Below, one piece after another: positions 30,009-40,502 of a DNA stretch of 64,000 bases. The stretch lies in NCBI GenBank assembly GCA_947501115.1, contig CANMVX010000009.1:43957-107956 (forward strand), given 5' to 3'. Made by a program: the position numbers and the translations under genes. Under the pieces are notes generated by a model. The model saw only the letters and a program-made list of their open reading frames with translations, did not search any database and was not told the DNA's origin. The DNA is from Haliscomenobacteraceae bacterium (lineage in GTDB: Bacteria; Bacteroidota; Bacteroidia; Chitinophagales; Saprospiraceae). Every line of letters begins with the position of its first letter. Positions within the stretch are counted from its first letter, which is position 1.

Positions 30009-30929
30009 ATGACCAGGCAAAATCAATATTTTCCGCAGACAAGTCCCCACCCCGGCGAAACCTTAGCTGAGAAGCTGGAGGAAATGCAAATGGGGCCAAA
30101 AGAGTTTTCTTTGCGCACCGGCAAACCAGAAAAAACCATTATTGCCGTTCTGAAAGGAAAAAGTGCTATTACTCCTGATATGGCAGTGCGTTTTGAAGGT
30201 GTTACGAAGATCCCCGCCCACTTTTGGATGAACCACCAAAGAAGCTATGACGAGTTTATTGTCAGAGAGAAACGCAAAGTAACTATTGAGGAAGCAGTGC
30301 CGTGGGCGAAACATTTTCCATTGACAGACATGATAAATAAGGGCTGGCTGCCACAAGTCTCATCCATTCAGGAAAAAACTATGGAGTTGCTGGCTTTTTT
30401 TGGTTTCTCCAATCACAAAGCCTGGGAAGAATACTACTTCAAGCAGCAACTTAAAGTAGCTTTTCGAATATCCCTCTCACAAATCCAAGAACCTTATGCT
30501 ATTTCTGCATGGCTTCGTAAAGGTGAATTACAAGCCGCCGAACTGGAAGCAAATGACTATTCAGAAAAGAAGTTTAAAGAAATACTGCCTGGTTTAAAGT
30601 ATATTTTGGCAAAACATCCCCAAGGATCCTTTAATCAGTTACAGCAAAAATGCCTTGAGGCTGGAGTTAAAGTAGTTCAAACACCCGGTATCAAAAAAGC
30701 ACCCATCAGCGGTTCCACCCGTTGGTTAAACAATACACCGCTCATTCAGCTTATCGACCACTACCCTCACAACGATAGTTTCTGGTTCACTTTCTTTCAC
30801 GAAGCGGGCCATATTATTCTGCATGGCAAAAAGGATATTTTTTTGGAGAAAGTTGACTACTCCGATAAAGATCTGGAAAAGGAACGGGAAGCAGATGAAT
30901 TTGCCAGTAAATGGACGCTGACCAATTAA
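30009..30929 (+). CDS. HigA-family HTH plus ImmA/IrrE-type metallopeptidase
   Basis: HPGETLAEKLEEMQMGPKEFSLRTGKPEKTI HTH; HEAGHIILH metalloprotease motif. Confidence 0.88.
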   Translation: MTRQNQYFPQTSPHPGETLAEKLEEMQMGPKEFSLRTGKPEKTIIAVLKGKSAITPDMAVRFEGVTKIPAHFWMNHQRSYDEFIVREKRKVTIEEAVPWAKHFPLTDMINKGWLPQVSSIQEKTMELLAFFGFSNHKAWEEYYFKQQLKVAFRISLSQIQEPYAISAWLRKGELQAAELEANDYSEKKFKEILPGLKYILAKHPQGSFNQLQQKCLEAGVKVVQTPGIKKAPISGSTRWLNNTPLIQLIDHYPHNDSFWFTFFHEAGHIILHGKKDIFLEKVDYSDKDLEKEREADEFASKWTLTN

Positions 30930-30984
30930 GGAGTAAGAAAAAAATTGATATTTGCCCAGCCATCATTATAGGAAGGCTTTTATT

Positions 30985-32502
30985 TCAAACCCAAACAACG
31001 AATATCTTCTTATCCTGCCAATCGATCCATTCCGATGTCCATGTTTTGGTATTGGCATGATCGAAAATGAGTAAGTAACCAACTTTTAGTGCCTGTCTAT
31101 TTAAATAATCAGAAAGCTGATTTAATCCTTCCTCATGTGCTGCTTGGCCTCGCCAGATTTTGAGTTCTGCCACGTATTTATGATTGAAATAGGTAATTAC
31201 GACATCCAAACGGCGCTCCTCTGAAATTTGAACTTCTTTAAAATCGTAACCTGACCCATTAATAATTGGTTTTATAAATGCAAGAAAGACCAATCTGCCA
31301 TTTTTCTCAAGAAAATCTCTGTCTTTTTGAGAATATTGGTCGCGCATAAATGCTTGAAATTTCAATAAAACCAACTCAATATTAAACTCAGAGTTAGGTA
31401 AGCGGTACCCCTTATTTACATTATAATTTTGTAAAGATATTTTTGAACTGGTTTTCGACATCATATAATCATAAATAACTTCCTCGTAGATTCTGTTATG
31501 AACGGTTATTCCTTTTCCATTTTTTAATACCCCATGCATCAAACCCAATTGGATAACATGGTCGAAAATAGAATATTGTAAAATTTCTACTTCAATTAAT
31601 TGTCTAAAAACCAAGGCATACAGCTCGGTATTTTCTTCCAGGTTCTTAATCAAACTTTCAAAATTGGTATTACTTTCTTTTGCTATTTTTACTACGGTTG
31701 CATCCACGTCTTCTGCTGTCCATTGCAGATTTGTTTTGGTGAGTAAAATCTCTTCATCATATATTTTACAAAGGCTGCTGACTAAAAAAGGGTAACCTGA
31801 GGTATAATAAAACAACCTATCCGCTATTTCTTGTGTATCCATTTCAACCCCTTTATCCGCTGCATATTCGTCGAGCATTGACCTGATTTCCTCAGGTTGA
31901 AGATTCATATCCACGGTAAAAGCAGATGCAATATTCCACGGTGAATTGTACTTACTTTCCTTGACGGATAAAACGACAGAATGAAATGTTTTAAAATCTT
32001 CTCTTGACAAAAATTTATTTCGTAGCATGGCAAGAAAGCTAACAAACAACTGATTATTACTACTTTTATCTACTTCATCAATGAGTAGAACTATTTTTTT
32101 ATCTGCTTTAATGACTAATTTCGTTATTAAGCTGGAAAGCGATTTTAAACTATTAACTGCATTTTTCGATTCATATAACCAGGATGCTAAAGTGGGTATT
32201 TTATATTCTGCATAGGTTGCCAAAATATCAACGAATCCTTCAGAAAATACCGCTTCTTCCTTAAATATATCATCGCCAATACCTTCAAAACTGATATTGA
32301 AAACCAAATATTCTTCCGATGTACTTAAACTTTCAGACAAATTATAAAGCATAGTAGTTTTACCATACTGCCTGGGACGGTTTATAACGAAGTATTCTCC
32401 CTCAACCACCATGTTATATGTCTTTCCCAGTTTCTTAGAAACATCAGCTACATAATGTTTATTGGGAATACATAAACCGGTCACATTGAATTTTTTCTTC
32501 AT
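30985..32502 (-). CDS. AAA-like ATPase with C-terminal PD-(D/E)XK-like domain
   Basis: NRPRQYGKTTMLYNL, IVLLIDEVDKSS, C-terminal EERRLDVVITYFNHKYVAELKIWRG; same overall architecture as 24048-25610. Confidence 0.85.
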   Translation of the reverse strand: MKKKFNVTGLCIPNKHYVADVSKKLGKTYNMVVEGEYFVINRPRQYGKTTMLYNLSESLSTSEEYLVFNISFEGIGDDIFKEEAVFSEGFVDILATYAEYKIPTLASWLYESKNAVNSLKSLSSLITKLVIKADKKIVLLIDEVDKSSNNQLFVSFLAMLRNKFLSREDFKTFHSVVLSVKESKYNSPWNIASAFTVDMNLQPEEIRSMLDEYAADKGVEMDTQEIADRLFYYTSGYPFLVSSLCKIYDEEILLTKTNLQWTAEDVDATVVKIAKESNTNFESLIKNLEENTELYALVFRQLIEVEILQYSIFDHVIQLGLMHGVLKNGKGITVHNRIYEEVIYDYMMSKTSSKISLQNYNVNKGYRLPNSEFNIELVLLKFQAFMRDQYSQKDRDFLEKNGRLVFLAFIKPIINGSGYDFKEVQISEERRLDVVITYFNHKYVAELKIWRGQAAHEEGLNQLSDYLNRQALKVGYLLIFDHANTKTWTSEWIDWQDKKIFVVWV

Positions 32503-32614
32503 TAGGTAGCTTATTTGATAAAAAGCTAAAGATACATTTAAAAAAATAAGGTTTCAGGAGTTGTTAGGGTTAAGTGAGACTATTGTCCCATCCTTACCAT
32601 ATTACAACACTCGG

Positions 32615-34201
32615 CTATATTTTAATATATTTCAAGAGGGTCCTTGAACCTTTTTTGTTAATTTGAATATAATAAAAGCCCTGAGGTAATTTTTCATTTT
32701 CTATTAGCAGTAAGTGTTGACCTTCAGAAAAAAGTTGAGAAGTTAATTCTTTAATCAAAACGCCATTTGTGCTAAAAATTCTTACTGAAACAAACTGGTT
32801 ATCGGGCACATAAAAGGACAAAGTGCTTTCTCCAGAACTGGGATTTGGGTAAAGAAAATCTTTTTCTGCCAATGGAATTGTTTTATCCTCTGTCGAAGTA
32901 AAAATTGGTACACTTGAACGCAATAGGACAAATCGGTTTGGAGATTCCGTCATTGCATAAATTTTACCGTCAGGCGCTTGCCGTATATCACGGAAACGCG
33001 CATACCCATTCATACTTCTTGTTGAAGACACTCTTTTATTATCTTTCATCTTCAGCCAATGAATATGAGTGCCGGCCAATGCTCCAATTAAAATATCAGC
33101 TTCATTGTTAGGTTGTCCTTTCTTGATAAATGCCATTCCACTTGGAGCTATAGATGGAACCCAATAAGTAAGGGGAAGTTCCATACCCGCAAGGGTGGTA
33201 TCAGGTGTTATTGGCGTTCCATCGTAATTGATGCCAAAGGTAACTGCAGGCCAGCCATAATTGGTGTTTGGTTTAATCAAATTCAGTTCGTCTCCACCTC
33301 TGGGGCCATGTTCGTGAGCATATATTTCACCTGTTCCCGGGTGCATGGCCATACCTTGGATATTTCGATTCCCCCAGCAATAAATTTCAGGTTTTGTATT
33401 TGGAACGCCTACTAATGGATTACTCGCCGGAACCGTTCCATCATCATTGAATCGCAATATTTTACCCAAATGGTTGTTTTTGTTTTGCGCATTTTCCTGT
33501 GCTCCACGGTCGCCTACCGACATGTAGAGCAGGTTATTTCTATCGAAAACGATCCGACTACCAAAATGAGTCCCTGAGTTACGAATCGGTAATGCTCTGA
33601 ATAATTCTGTGAAATTTTGAAGTTGGTTACCCACAAGCTTTCCTCTTCCTAATGCCGTAGTTTGCCCACCACTCGCCACAACTGCATACGTAAGATAAAC
33701 TAAATTATTAGTGCTAAACCCTGGATGCAAAGCAATGTCCAGTAACCCCCCTTGACCATTTTGTGAAACGGCGGGCACACCACTTATCTCATTCATCGTC
33801 CCGGTAGAAATAGTATAACGATAAATTTTTCCTTGTTTTTCTGTAAACAGTACTTCATTGTTATTGATAAATGTAAAGGCCCAGGGAGCGGCCATATTAT
33901 TGATCAATACTTTTTCTTCAAACAATTCCGGGGTTTGGGAAAATCCAGATTTTGCCATGAATACAAAGGTGGCCAACATAAGTATCATACCCCATTTAAT
34001 GTTGCCTTTTAATTCAGAAAAGAAGTTTGATTTTTTCATTTTTTTCATTTTGGGTACTTTTCTACCTCTCAGGTTTTGAGTAATCTGGATGTTTAATAAG
34101 GAAATTCTTAAATAAGAAACACAAATGTTTAACTTCTGTTTATAAACTTTAAGGTTATATTGGTCGACAAATCTTGTATCTACTTGTGTCTGGATGCCCA
34201 T
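32615..34201 (-). CDS. PQQ-type glucose/sorbosone dehydrogenase-like protein with T9SS-like C-terminal domain
   Basis: GSDH motifs (LPAWAFTFINNNEVLFTEKQGKIYRY-like start, GGLLDIALHPGF, EHGPRGGDELN); C-terminal LYPNPSSGESTLSFYVP...GFYYIQI sorting domain. True start probably internal near MKKMKKSNFF. Confidence 0.82.
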   Translation of the reverse strand: MGIQTQVDTRFVDQYNLKVYKQKLNICVSYLRISLLNIQITQNLRGRKVPKMKKMKKSNFFSELKGNIKWGMILMLATFVFMAKSGFSQTPELFEEKVLINNMAAPWAFTFINNNEVLFTEKQGKIYRYTISTGTMNEISGVPAVSQNGQGGLLDIALHPGFSTNNLVYLTYAVVASGGQTTALGRGKLVGNQLQNFTELFRALPIRNSGTHFGSRIVFDRNNLLYMSVGDRGAQENAQNKNNHLGKILRFNDDGTVPASNPLVGVPNTKPEIYCWGNRNIQGMAMHPGTGEIYAHEHGPRGGDELNLIKPNTNYGWPAVTFGINYDGTPITPDTTLAGMELPLTYWVPSIAPSGMAFIKKGQPNNEADILIGALAGTHIHWLKMKDNKRVSSTRSMNGYARFRDIRQAPDGKIYAMTESPNRFVLLRSSVPIFTSTEDKTIPLAEKDFLYPNPSSGESTLSFYVPDNQFVSVRIFSTNGVLIKELTSQLFSEGQHLLLIENEKLPQGFYYIQINKKGSRTLLKYIKI

Positions 34202-34263
34202 GACAAGGGTAAGTATGACGGTGGGGAGGAAGTTGGGTGAAGTGAAAATGGTCGTTAGGCATC

Positions 34264-35163
34264 ATGCAAGGGAGTAACCCTGATATCTTCGTAAACAGTA
34301 AAATGATGGAGAATCAAATTGAAATATATACATCTCCGGATGGCAGTACTCAGATTGAAGTTCAATTTGAAGGGGATACTTTTTGGTTAAATCTTAACCA
34401 GATTTCTAGCCTGTTTGAAAAAGATAAATCAGTAATTTCAAGGCATTTAAGCAACATATACAAGGAAGGTGAGCTCGTTCGAAATTCAACTGTTGCAAAA
34501 AATGCAACAGTTCAAATAGAGGCAGATCGTGAAGTAAAAAGGGAAATTGAATTCTATAACCTTGACGCAATCCTGTCTGTCGGCTACCGTGTAAACTCAA
34601 AACGAGGCACCCAATTCCGCCAATGGGCAACAAAACGATTGAAAGACTATTTGATTGAAGGTATCGCTATTAATGAAAAACGCCTGGCACAAAAAAACAA
34701 GGAGATACAAGTTCTCCACGATGGCATTCGGATTCTTGGCAGGGCAATTGAAGATCAAGCCATGAATAATGAAAATTATGCCTTCTTGCATCAATTTAGT
34801 GTGGGCTTACAACTCCTGGACGACTACGACCATGAGTCGTTAGACGAAAATGGAAAGCACACCCAAAAAGCGGAATACCCTTCCATGGCTGAATACATGG
34901 ACATTGTAGAAAAAATGCGCGCTGAATTTAACTCAGATGTCTTCGGTAAAGAAAAAGATGGCGGTTTTGATAGCGCAGTGAATCAGATCAGACAAGGATT
35001 TGGTGAACAAGAAGTTTATCCATCCATTGAAGAAAAGGCAGCCATGCTGCTTTATTTGGTGGTAAAAAACCATGCTTTTGTAGATGGGAACAAACGCATC
35101 GCTGCTGCTTGCTTTCTGTTGTTTTTGGAGCGAAATGGAAACCGTGAGACGATTATTGGTTAG
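34264..35163 (+). CDS. RhuM-family plus Fic/Doc protein, apparently C-terminally truncated
   Basis: RhuM N-terminal region (IEIYTSPDGSTQIEVQFEGDTFWLNLNQIS); Fic motif HAFVDGNKR followed closely by a stop (NGNRETIIG*). Confidence 0.82.
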   Translation: MQGSNPDIFVNSKMMENQIEIYTSPDGSTQIEVQFEGDTFWLNLNQISSLFEKDKSVISRHLSNIYKEGELVRNSTVAKNATVQIEADREVKREIEFYNLDAILSVGYRVNSKRGTQFRQWATKRLKDYLIEGIAINEKRLAQKNKEIQVLHDGIRILGRAIEDQAMNNENYAFLHQFSVGLQLLDDYDHESLDENGKHTQKAEYPSMAEYMDIVEKMRAEFNSDVFGKEKDGGFDSAVNQIRQGFGEQEVYPSIEEKAAMLLYLVVKNHAFVDGNKRIAAACFLLFLERNGNRETIIG

Positions 35164-35303
35164 TGTATTGAATAGAAACATAAAATAATACGGAGTGAGG
35201 ATTAGGAACCCTCCGGGGAAAAATAATTGTTCCTTAGAAATAAATGGATAAAAAATACTATCAGAACGGGATATGTGCACCAAGTTCATTAGCAGAAGAG
35301 GAG

Positions 35304-35561
35304 TTATTTACATACTATTGCAAAATTTATCGGACACTTCTCCCTATCACCATAATCACCATCTTTGATGAACTTCCAAAATTGTTGAACAAATTCCGTG
35401 CTCAATGCTTCTGCAATTAATATAATATCAATATCCTTGGTTGCTCTTGGAGTAAACCCTGCCTCACCAATAATTATATCACACGCAGTGCCACCGATAA
35501 TAATATAATTATCAGGGTATTGCTCAAAATACTTTTTAAAAATATCCAGGCCCACTACCAT
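35304..35561 (-). pseudogene. Truncated nucleotidyltransferase toxin (AbiEii-like)
   Basis: 85 aa with IIIGGTACDII...RATKDIDIILI (GG..x..DID nucleotidyltransferase motif) then early stop; overlaps upstream gene by 7 bp. Confidence 0.65.
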
Positions 35562-36547
35562 ACATATTTCTTTAACATCTGATCCAATGCCATTTCAATC
35601 CTTTCGTCCTTAATATCCTGCATACTTAAATACAAAGAAAGCGGATCCACTACTGTATTATCGCTAACAATGTTTAAAGGCTTGTATTTCCAAATCTCCA
35701 ATGCATATTTTCCTTCAGTTGTATTTGCATTTAACAACTCATTACTTTTCTGTAATGCATAAAAATCTTCCTTCTCAATGGCACAATACTCTTGATTGCT
35801 TGGATTCAAGTTTGTAAAAGTTGACAAGGCACTGTTATTACTTTTAAGCAAGGTCAAACCTTTCGGTTTTTCATCTACGAATACCGTTTTAAGAACTGGA
35901 TTGACAAATAGGTTATCCTTCTTTGTCTTTTCCCATAAAGCTTTTTTATCGTATCGAAACTGAATGAATTTTTCTTTTTCTCCAAACACATCAATCAATC
36001 CATGGCTTTTTAAATTACCCATGGCTTTGGTAATTGTCATTGGCGTATAACCAAATTTTTGCGCAATGTCCTTAAATGGATGATCTTCAATTTTCCAATT
36101 CAAGTCACCGCTTAGTATCTTATAGATTAAGAGCAACTGTGCTGAAGGCATCAAAAATTCCTTTTTGGTATTGTATCGAGGATAGCTTTCTTGTAAGTCA
36201 ATCAATAAATCAGGCAAATACATTTGTTTTCCTGGTACAATAAAATTAATATGCTTTTCAATCAATCGTTTGCGATTATAGGCTTGGATGTTTTCTAGCA
36301 CTACAACTACTATTTTATTTAATTGCTTATTGATTTGCTGAAGTTGCTTCTCTATTTGCAGGATGCTCAGACCTTCTTCGTTCTTTAATTCTGCAAATAC
36401 CACATCCTTATCAATAAGATTTATGTTGTATAGATTGAATTTTTCAATTACATACATGGGCAACTGACCCTGACTGCTCTTAGCCATTGGATTTGCTGTG
36501 ACTGGTATGCCAAGCACTTCATCTAAATATTTCAGGACATTTTTCAT
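35555..36547 (-). CDS. wHTH antitoxin/regulator of AbiEi-like type
   Basis: Winged-helix segment (FKDIAQKFGYTPMTITKAMGNLKSHGLIDV) upstream of and overlapping a nucleotidyltransferase ORF. Confidence 0.6.
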   Translation of the reverse strand: MKNVLKYLDEVLGIPVTANPMAKSSQGQLPMYVIEKFNLYNINLIDKDVVFAELKNEEGLSILQIEKQLQQINKQLNKIVVVVLENIQAYNRKRLIEKHINFIVPGKQMYLPDLLIDLQESYPRYNTKKEFLMPSAQLLLIYKILSGDLNWKIEDHPFKDIAQKFGYTPMTITKAMGNLKSHGLIDVFGEKEKFIQFRYDKKALWEKTKKDNLFVNPVLKTVFVDEKPKGLTLLKSNNSALSTFTNLNPSNQEYCAIEKEDFYALQKSNELLNANTTEGKYALEIWKYKPLNIVSDNTVVDPLSLYLSMQDIKDERIEMALDQMLKKYVW

Positions 36548-36609
36548 TTTACAACATTAAATAAACTCATTTTTGCACAATATACTTTACTAGTTTATTG
36601 TGCAAAAAT

Positions 36610-36686
36610 AGGTTTATTATATTGATTTACAAAATCATGACCTTATCCGTTTGGAAAAATTGATTTTCACGATACTGCACATACCC
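36610..36686. repeat. Copy 1 of ~75-bp direct repeat (3' end of metallophosphoesterase gene)
   Basis: GGTTTATTATATTGATTTACAAAATCATGACC..ATCCGTTTGG matches 43187-43261 with few differences. Confidence 0.85.
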
Positions 36687-37400
36687 TAATTGATTGGTTA
36701 CCATAAGAGTACTTCCGATTAAAAAGTCAGGAGTATTCCAATGGTGATGTCCGTAAGCCCAAAAAGAGATATTCGATGTTTCGATAAAATCATAAAGTTC
36801 CGTAGCGAAGGCTTCATTCAATGCATCCCCTTTGTACTTCGGTGGATAGTTTAAAAATGTAGGGCAATGATGAGAAAACACAACCAACTCATCGACATTA
36901 GATTGATTCACGGATTGTTTTATAAAATCCAAACAGTCGTGATGAAAAGCATTGTAATGTTCCGAAGTAAAATGGGAGCCATTGTGTTTTATTTGGTGAA
37001 AGTCATTCAAGCTTCTTTCAATCTGCCATTGATTCGCGACACTGATTTGGCTCCACAGGGTTGAAAACAGCATATTGACACCGCTATGAACTACCGAAGT
37101 ATTATTAACCAAAGTCACATTATTTTTTATTCGTTCGTTCAATACGCCATTTTTGTCAGCTATATCAAAATGGTAATACTCATGATTACCAGGCAACCAA
37201 TAGGTATGTTCAAAATGATCTGCTAGGAAATTAAAAAAATCATCCTGTTGACTCATAATAGCGAAAGGAACTATATCTCCTGCCAAAACCAATATATCTC
37301 CCACCGGTTGTAATGGATTGGCTTTAATGAATTTGCTGTTTTGAGGAAACTCCAAATGCAAATCAGAGGCATATTGAATTTTTAATTTCATACCGTACAA
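36627..37400 (-). CDS. Metallophosphoesterase
   Basis: IQYASDLHLEF, LAGDIV, LPGNHEYY, SHHCPT, YGHHHWN motifs. Confidence 0.9.
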   Translation of the reverse strand: MYGMKLKIQYASDLHLEFPQNSKFIKANPLQPVGDILVLAGDIVPFAIMSQQDDFFNFLADHFEHTYWLPGNHEYYHFDIADKNGVLNERIKNNVTLVNNTSVVHSGVNMLFSTLWSQISVANQWQIERSLNDFHQIKHNGSHFTSEHYNAFHHDCLDFIKQSVNQSNVDELVVFSHHCPTFLNYPPKYKGDALNEAFATELYDFIETSNISFWAYGHHHWNTPDFLIGSTLMVTNQLGYVQYRENQFFQTDKVMIL

Positions 37401-37760
37401 AGATCAACTTTAACTTTCATGAATGCAAAAAACATACCCGATATTTCCTCCTTTTAAGGACATTGAAAATTAAAAGATTGAAATAAAAACCTATTTTTAA
37501 TCCAGCAAATTGAATTAGCATTGCCTAAGGTACTTGATATCCGCAAGCTTTTGTAAAGGCTTACTTTTTATTAAGTTTTGAAAATTTCACAACTTGTCTT
37601 ATATTTAACCTAATGTCTAATCAACTAAAAAATGAACTACACAATATCATTTCAGGAAAGAGCCAAGTTAAGTTTGGAACAACTATCCAAGCAATCGCCT
37701 GTTACCTTAGAAATGGCACGTAATCAGGTACAAAAGTTGAAAGCTCAAAGCAAATCAGAG

Positions 37761-38030
37761 AACAAGAAACAAAGAAATTAGAAGATTTCATTTCTAAGGA
37801 ATCCTTATTGATTCGGTCTATAAACTTTTCACAGTATGTAAGTGAAGGAGCACAACAACTAGTCTATTTGAAAGACTCAAATCATGTCCTCAAATTAAAC
37901 GATGCAATTTATTACACTTCATGGGCAGAATATTTTTATAATCTTTTATTTCACCACTTTTCTTTACCAATACAGCTTATGATTTAATAGGCTTCACAAA
38001 GGAAAATAATGTAACATTAACAGACCCTAA
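37761..38030 (+). pseudogene. Frameshifted fragment of a mobile-element-associated (PolyVal kinase-like) protein
   Basis: ESLLIRSINFSQYVSEGAQQLVYLKDSNHVLKLNDAIYYTSWAEYFYNLLFHHFSL then, in the +1 frame, TNTAYDLIGFTKENN. Confidence 0.45.
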
Positions 38031-38031
38031 G

Positions 38032-38589
38032 ATGATAGAAGATTCAATAGAAAATAACACCCATTTGCCACTGCTTCAATTTGCAACGCCCAAAGTAATG
38101 GCAGCATCAGAAATTTATATACCGGAAGGCAAGATTTTTAAAAAGATATTCTACATTAAAAAAGGTATACTGAGAAATTTTTTTGTGACGAAATCCGGTG
38201 AAGAAAAAACGATTTTTTTTCGTTGGGAAGGGCAAATAGTTGCTATACCCGAATGTATTTTTGATAATCAACCAACCCGACAGACCTGGCAAGCTTTGGA
38301 AGATTGCGAATTAATGGAAATTGATTTTGATTTGGTAGAAAAATTAAGTGAAAATAATATTTCCTTAATTAAAACGAGATTGGAATTAGCCCAAAAAATG
38401 TTGTTGGAGGCTTTAAAACGGGTAGAAAGTTTTGTACTTGATAAGCCCGAGGAACGATACCAAAAACTGATTAGAGAAAAACCAGAAATAATTAAAAGAG
38501 TTGCAGATAAACATATTGCCTCTTTTATTGGCGTAACGCCTGTTTCACTTAGTCGTATCCGCAAGCGGTTAGCTTCGCAAAAAAAATAG
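38032..38589 (+). CDS. Crp/Fnr-family transcriptional regulator
   Basis: cNMP-like core (FYIKKGILRNFFVTKSGEEKTIFFRWEGQIVAIPECIF) and C-terminal HTH-like HIASFIGVTPVSLSRIRKRL. Confidence 0.82.
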   Translation: MIEDSIENNTHLPLLQFATPKVMAASEIYIPEGKIFKKIFYIKKGILRNFFVTKSGEEKTIFFRWEGQIVAIPECIFDNQPTRQTWQALEDCELMEIDFDLVEKLSENNISLIKTRLELAQKMLLEALKRVESFVLDKPEERYQKLIREKPEIIKRVADKHIASFIGVTPVSLSRIRKRLASQKK

Positions 38590-38635
38590 TGAAATTATCT
38601 TTTGCTAATTTTTGTCTCCTTTATAAATTACATTT

Positions 38636-39013
38636 TTGCATCATCAATATACTTCAAATAATTTAGTGGTGCAAAAATCAATTTTACTTTTAGTTGCCAT
38701 CAGTTTTAATACCATTTTGGTGGCTCAGAAATCCAATGATAATTTTTCAGGTAAGTGGAAAACTGAAGGAGACGTTATTATTGAAATTACTAAATCAGGA
38801 TCTACATTTAATGGAAAGCCATCCAATATAAATGTTTTTATCCTCAAAGATTTAACCTTTACCAACGGCAAATGGATAGGTGTTTTGACTAATCCTCAAA
38901 AAAATATAAGTGCCAATTGCGAGGCCTACCTGGAAGTTAACAGAATTAAATTTGTGGCAAAAAAGGGAATAATAAAAAAAGAAATATACTGGACAAAAGA
39001 AAATAAATTATGA
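38636..39013 (+). CDS. Hypothetical exported protein
   Basis: ORF overlapping next gene by 4 bp; FSGKWKTEGDVIIEITKSGSTFNGKP. Confidence 0.6.
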   Translation: MHHQYTSNNLVVQKSILLLVAISFNTILVAQKSNDNFSGKWKTEGDVIIEITKSGSTFNGKPSNINVFILKDLTFTNGKWIGVLTNPQKNISANCEAYLEVNRIKFVAKKGIIKKEIYWTKENKL

Positions 39014-39735
39014 AAAAAACGATAGCCTTACTCTGTTTTTGGCTGTTGTGTTTTTCTGTATTTTCTCAGGAAAATTCAACTTCAACAGACAAACCATCTT
39101 ATTTTGCCTTATCCACAGGTTCAAGTATTCCCCTACAAAATTTTAAAAGTACGGATATTAAAAATGCTTATGCTGGTTTTGCCAAAAATGGCACAAAAAA
39201 AGACGTATTATGGGGTAAAGACTTTAATAATACTCCTTGGGGCGTTACAGGATTGTTCAGAATGCATAAAAACCCTTTAGATGAAGGAGCATTAGCATCA
39301 ATGGCCAAAACGACCCATCCGTCTTTTGATTATAGCATATCTGCAAAAGAATGGAAATTATATACTTTGATGGCCGGTGCCTATTATCGAATTCCAGTTT
39401 CCAAAAAATTGACTATAATGCCCAAGGCAATGGTTGGTCTAGCCTATATTTATTCCCCTGAAATTAATGCTGATTTCAATAACAATTCCTTCACTGTAGC
39501 TACTTCTTTTATAGAATCTTCACATAAATTAACTAACAGTTATCTGTTCAGCATAGGGCTGAAAAGTAATTTGTATAAACGAATTATTCTCCTATCCAAT
39601 GTTGATGTACTCGGCGCATTTCCAACATTTAGTTCTGTGAAGACCACTTATGGAAATGGAACAACCATTTATAGAACAAAATCCCCAACATTACTCACAT
39701 TTAATTATGGAATCGGTATCGGTTACAAATTCTAA
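39010..39735 (+). CDS. Outer-membrane beta-barrel protein
   Basis: Signal peptide and barrel-like alternating pattern ending ...GIGIGYKF. Confidence 0.65.
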   Translation: MKKTIALLCFWLLCFSVFSQENSTSTDKPSYFALSTGSSIPLQNFKSTDIKNAYAGFAKNGTKKDVLWGKDFNNTPWGVTGLFRMHKNPLDEGALASMAKTTHPSFDYSISAKEWKLYTLMAGAYYRIPVSKKLTIMPKAMVGLAYIYSPEINADFNNNSFTVATSFIESSHKLTNSYLFSIGLKSNLYKRIILLSNVDVLGAFPTFSSVKTTYGNGTTIYRTKSPTLLTFNYGIGIGYKF

Positions 39736-39746
39736 AAAACAAAAAA

Positions 39747-40502
39747 ATGGCTAATAAACATATTTTATATTTATCAACATTTCTATTATTATTTATTTTT
39801 CAATCTTGTGGTATAAAAACTGCAAAAGAAGCTAGACTACATTTTTCCACAGAAAAATCAAAATTGCCTGACACACTGAACTGGAAAAAAATAGGTTTTG
39901 CGAAAGAATTAATTAATACATTAGAATTGATAGTTGTAATTAGTGGTGGTACAAAACCAATTCCAATAGACAAGTGGGAAGATTTTGAACCATCTTTTCC
40001 CTACAAAAAAAACATAAATCGTCATTTGCTTTTTCAACAAACCGCATTTTATCGCTCTCCAAATACCGATGTAAATTGTAAAGACGCTGAATGTATCAAT
40101 GAGCGTGAGTATAAAAATTATTCCTGGGTAGAAATAGCAAAACCAATTTGTGTAGATTATGTAGGAGGTAAAACGGATATGCTCAAACCGGAAAAAGGAC
40201 ATTTGGTAATAAAGACAATTCAAAAATGTCAAACGGTATTATTTACTGATAGTATTTTTCAATTATCGGATAATAAAGGAAATTATTATGTAATGCATGC
40301 AACCGAAAATGGAAAAGTGGACACAACGGTAACCTTACCAAGGGGTTGGACATTAAAAAAAATGATACTGAAAGAGCCGTTAATTATTTCACCCTTTGGC
40401 GGTGGTAATGAATGTTATTACAATATTGTAGGAGATAATTTAGGCCAAGGTTATCATCAATATATTTTTGCAGGCAAATATTATCCGACCAATGAAAAAT
40501 AG
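39747..40502 (+). CDS. Hypothetical lipoprotein
   Basis: Lipobox FLLLFIFQSCG; overlaps next ORF. Confidence 0.6.
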   Translation: MANKHILYLSTFLLLFIFQSCGIKTAKEARLHFSTEKSKLPDTLNWKKIGFAKELINTLELIVVISGGTKPIPIDKWEDFEPSFPYKKNINRHLLFQQTAFYRSPNTDVNCKDAECINEREYKNYSWVEIAKPICVDYVGGKTDMLKPEKGHLVIKTIQKCQTVLFTDSIFQLSDNKGNYYVMHATENGKVDTTVTLPRGWTLKKMILKEPLIISPFGGGNECYYNIVGDNLGQGYHQYIFAGKYYPTNEK

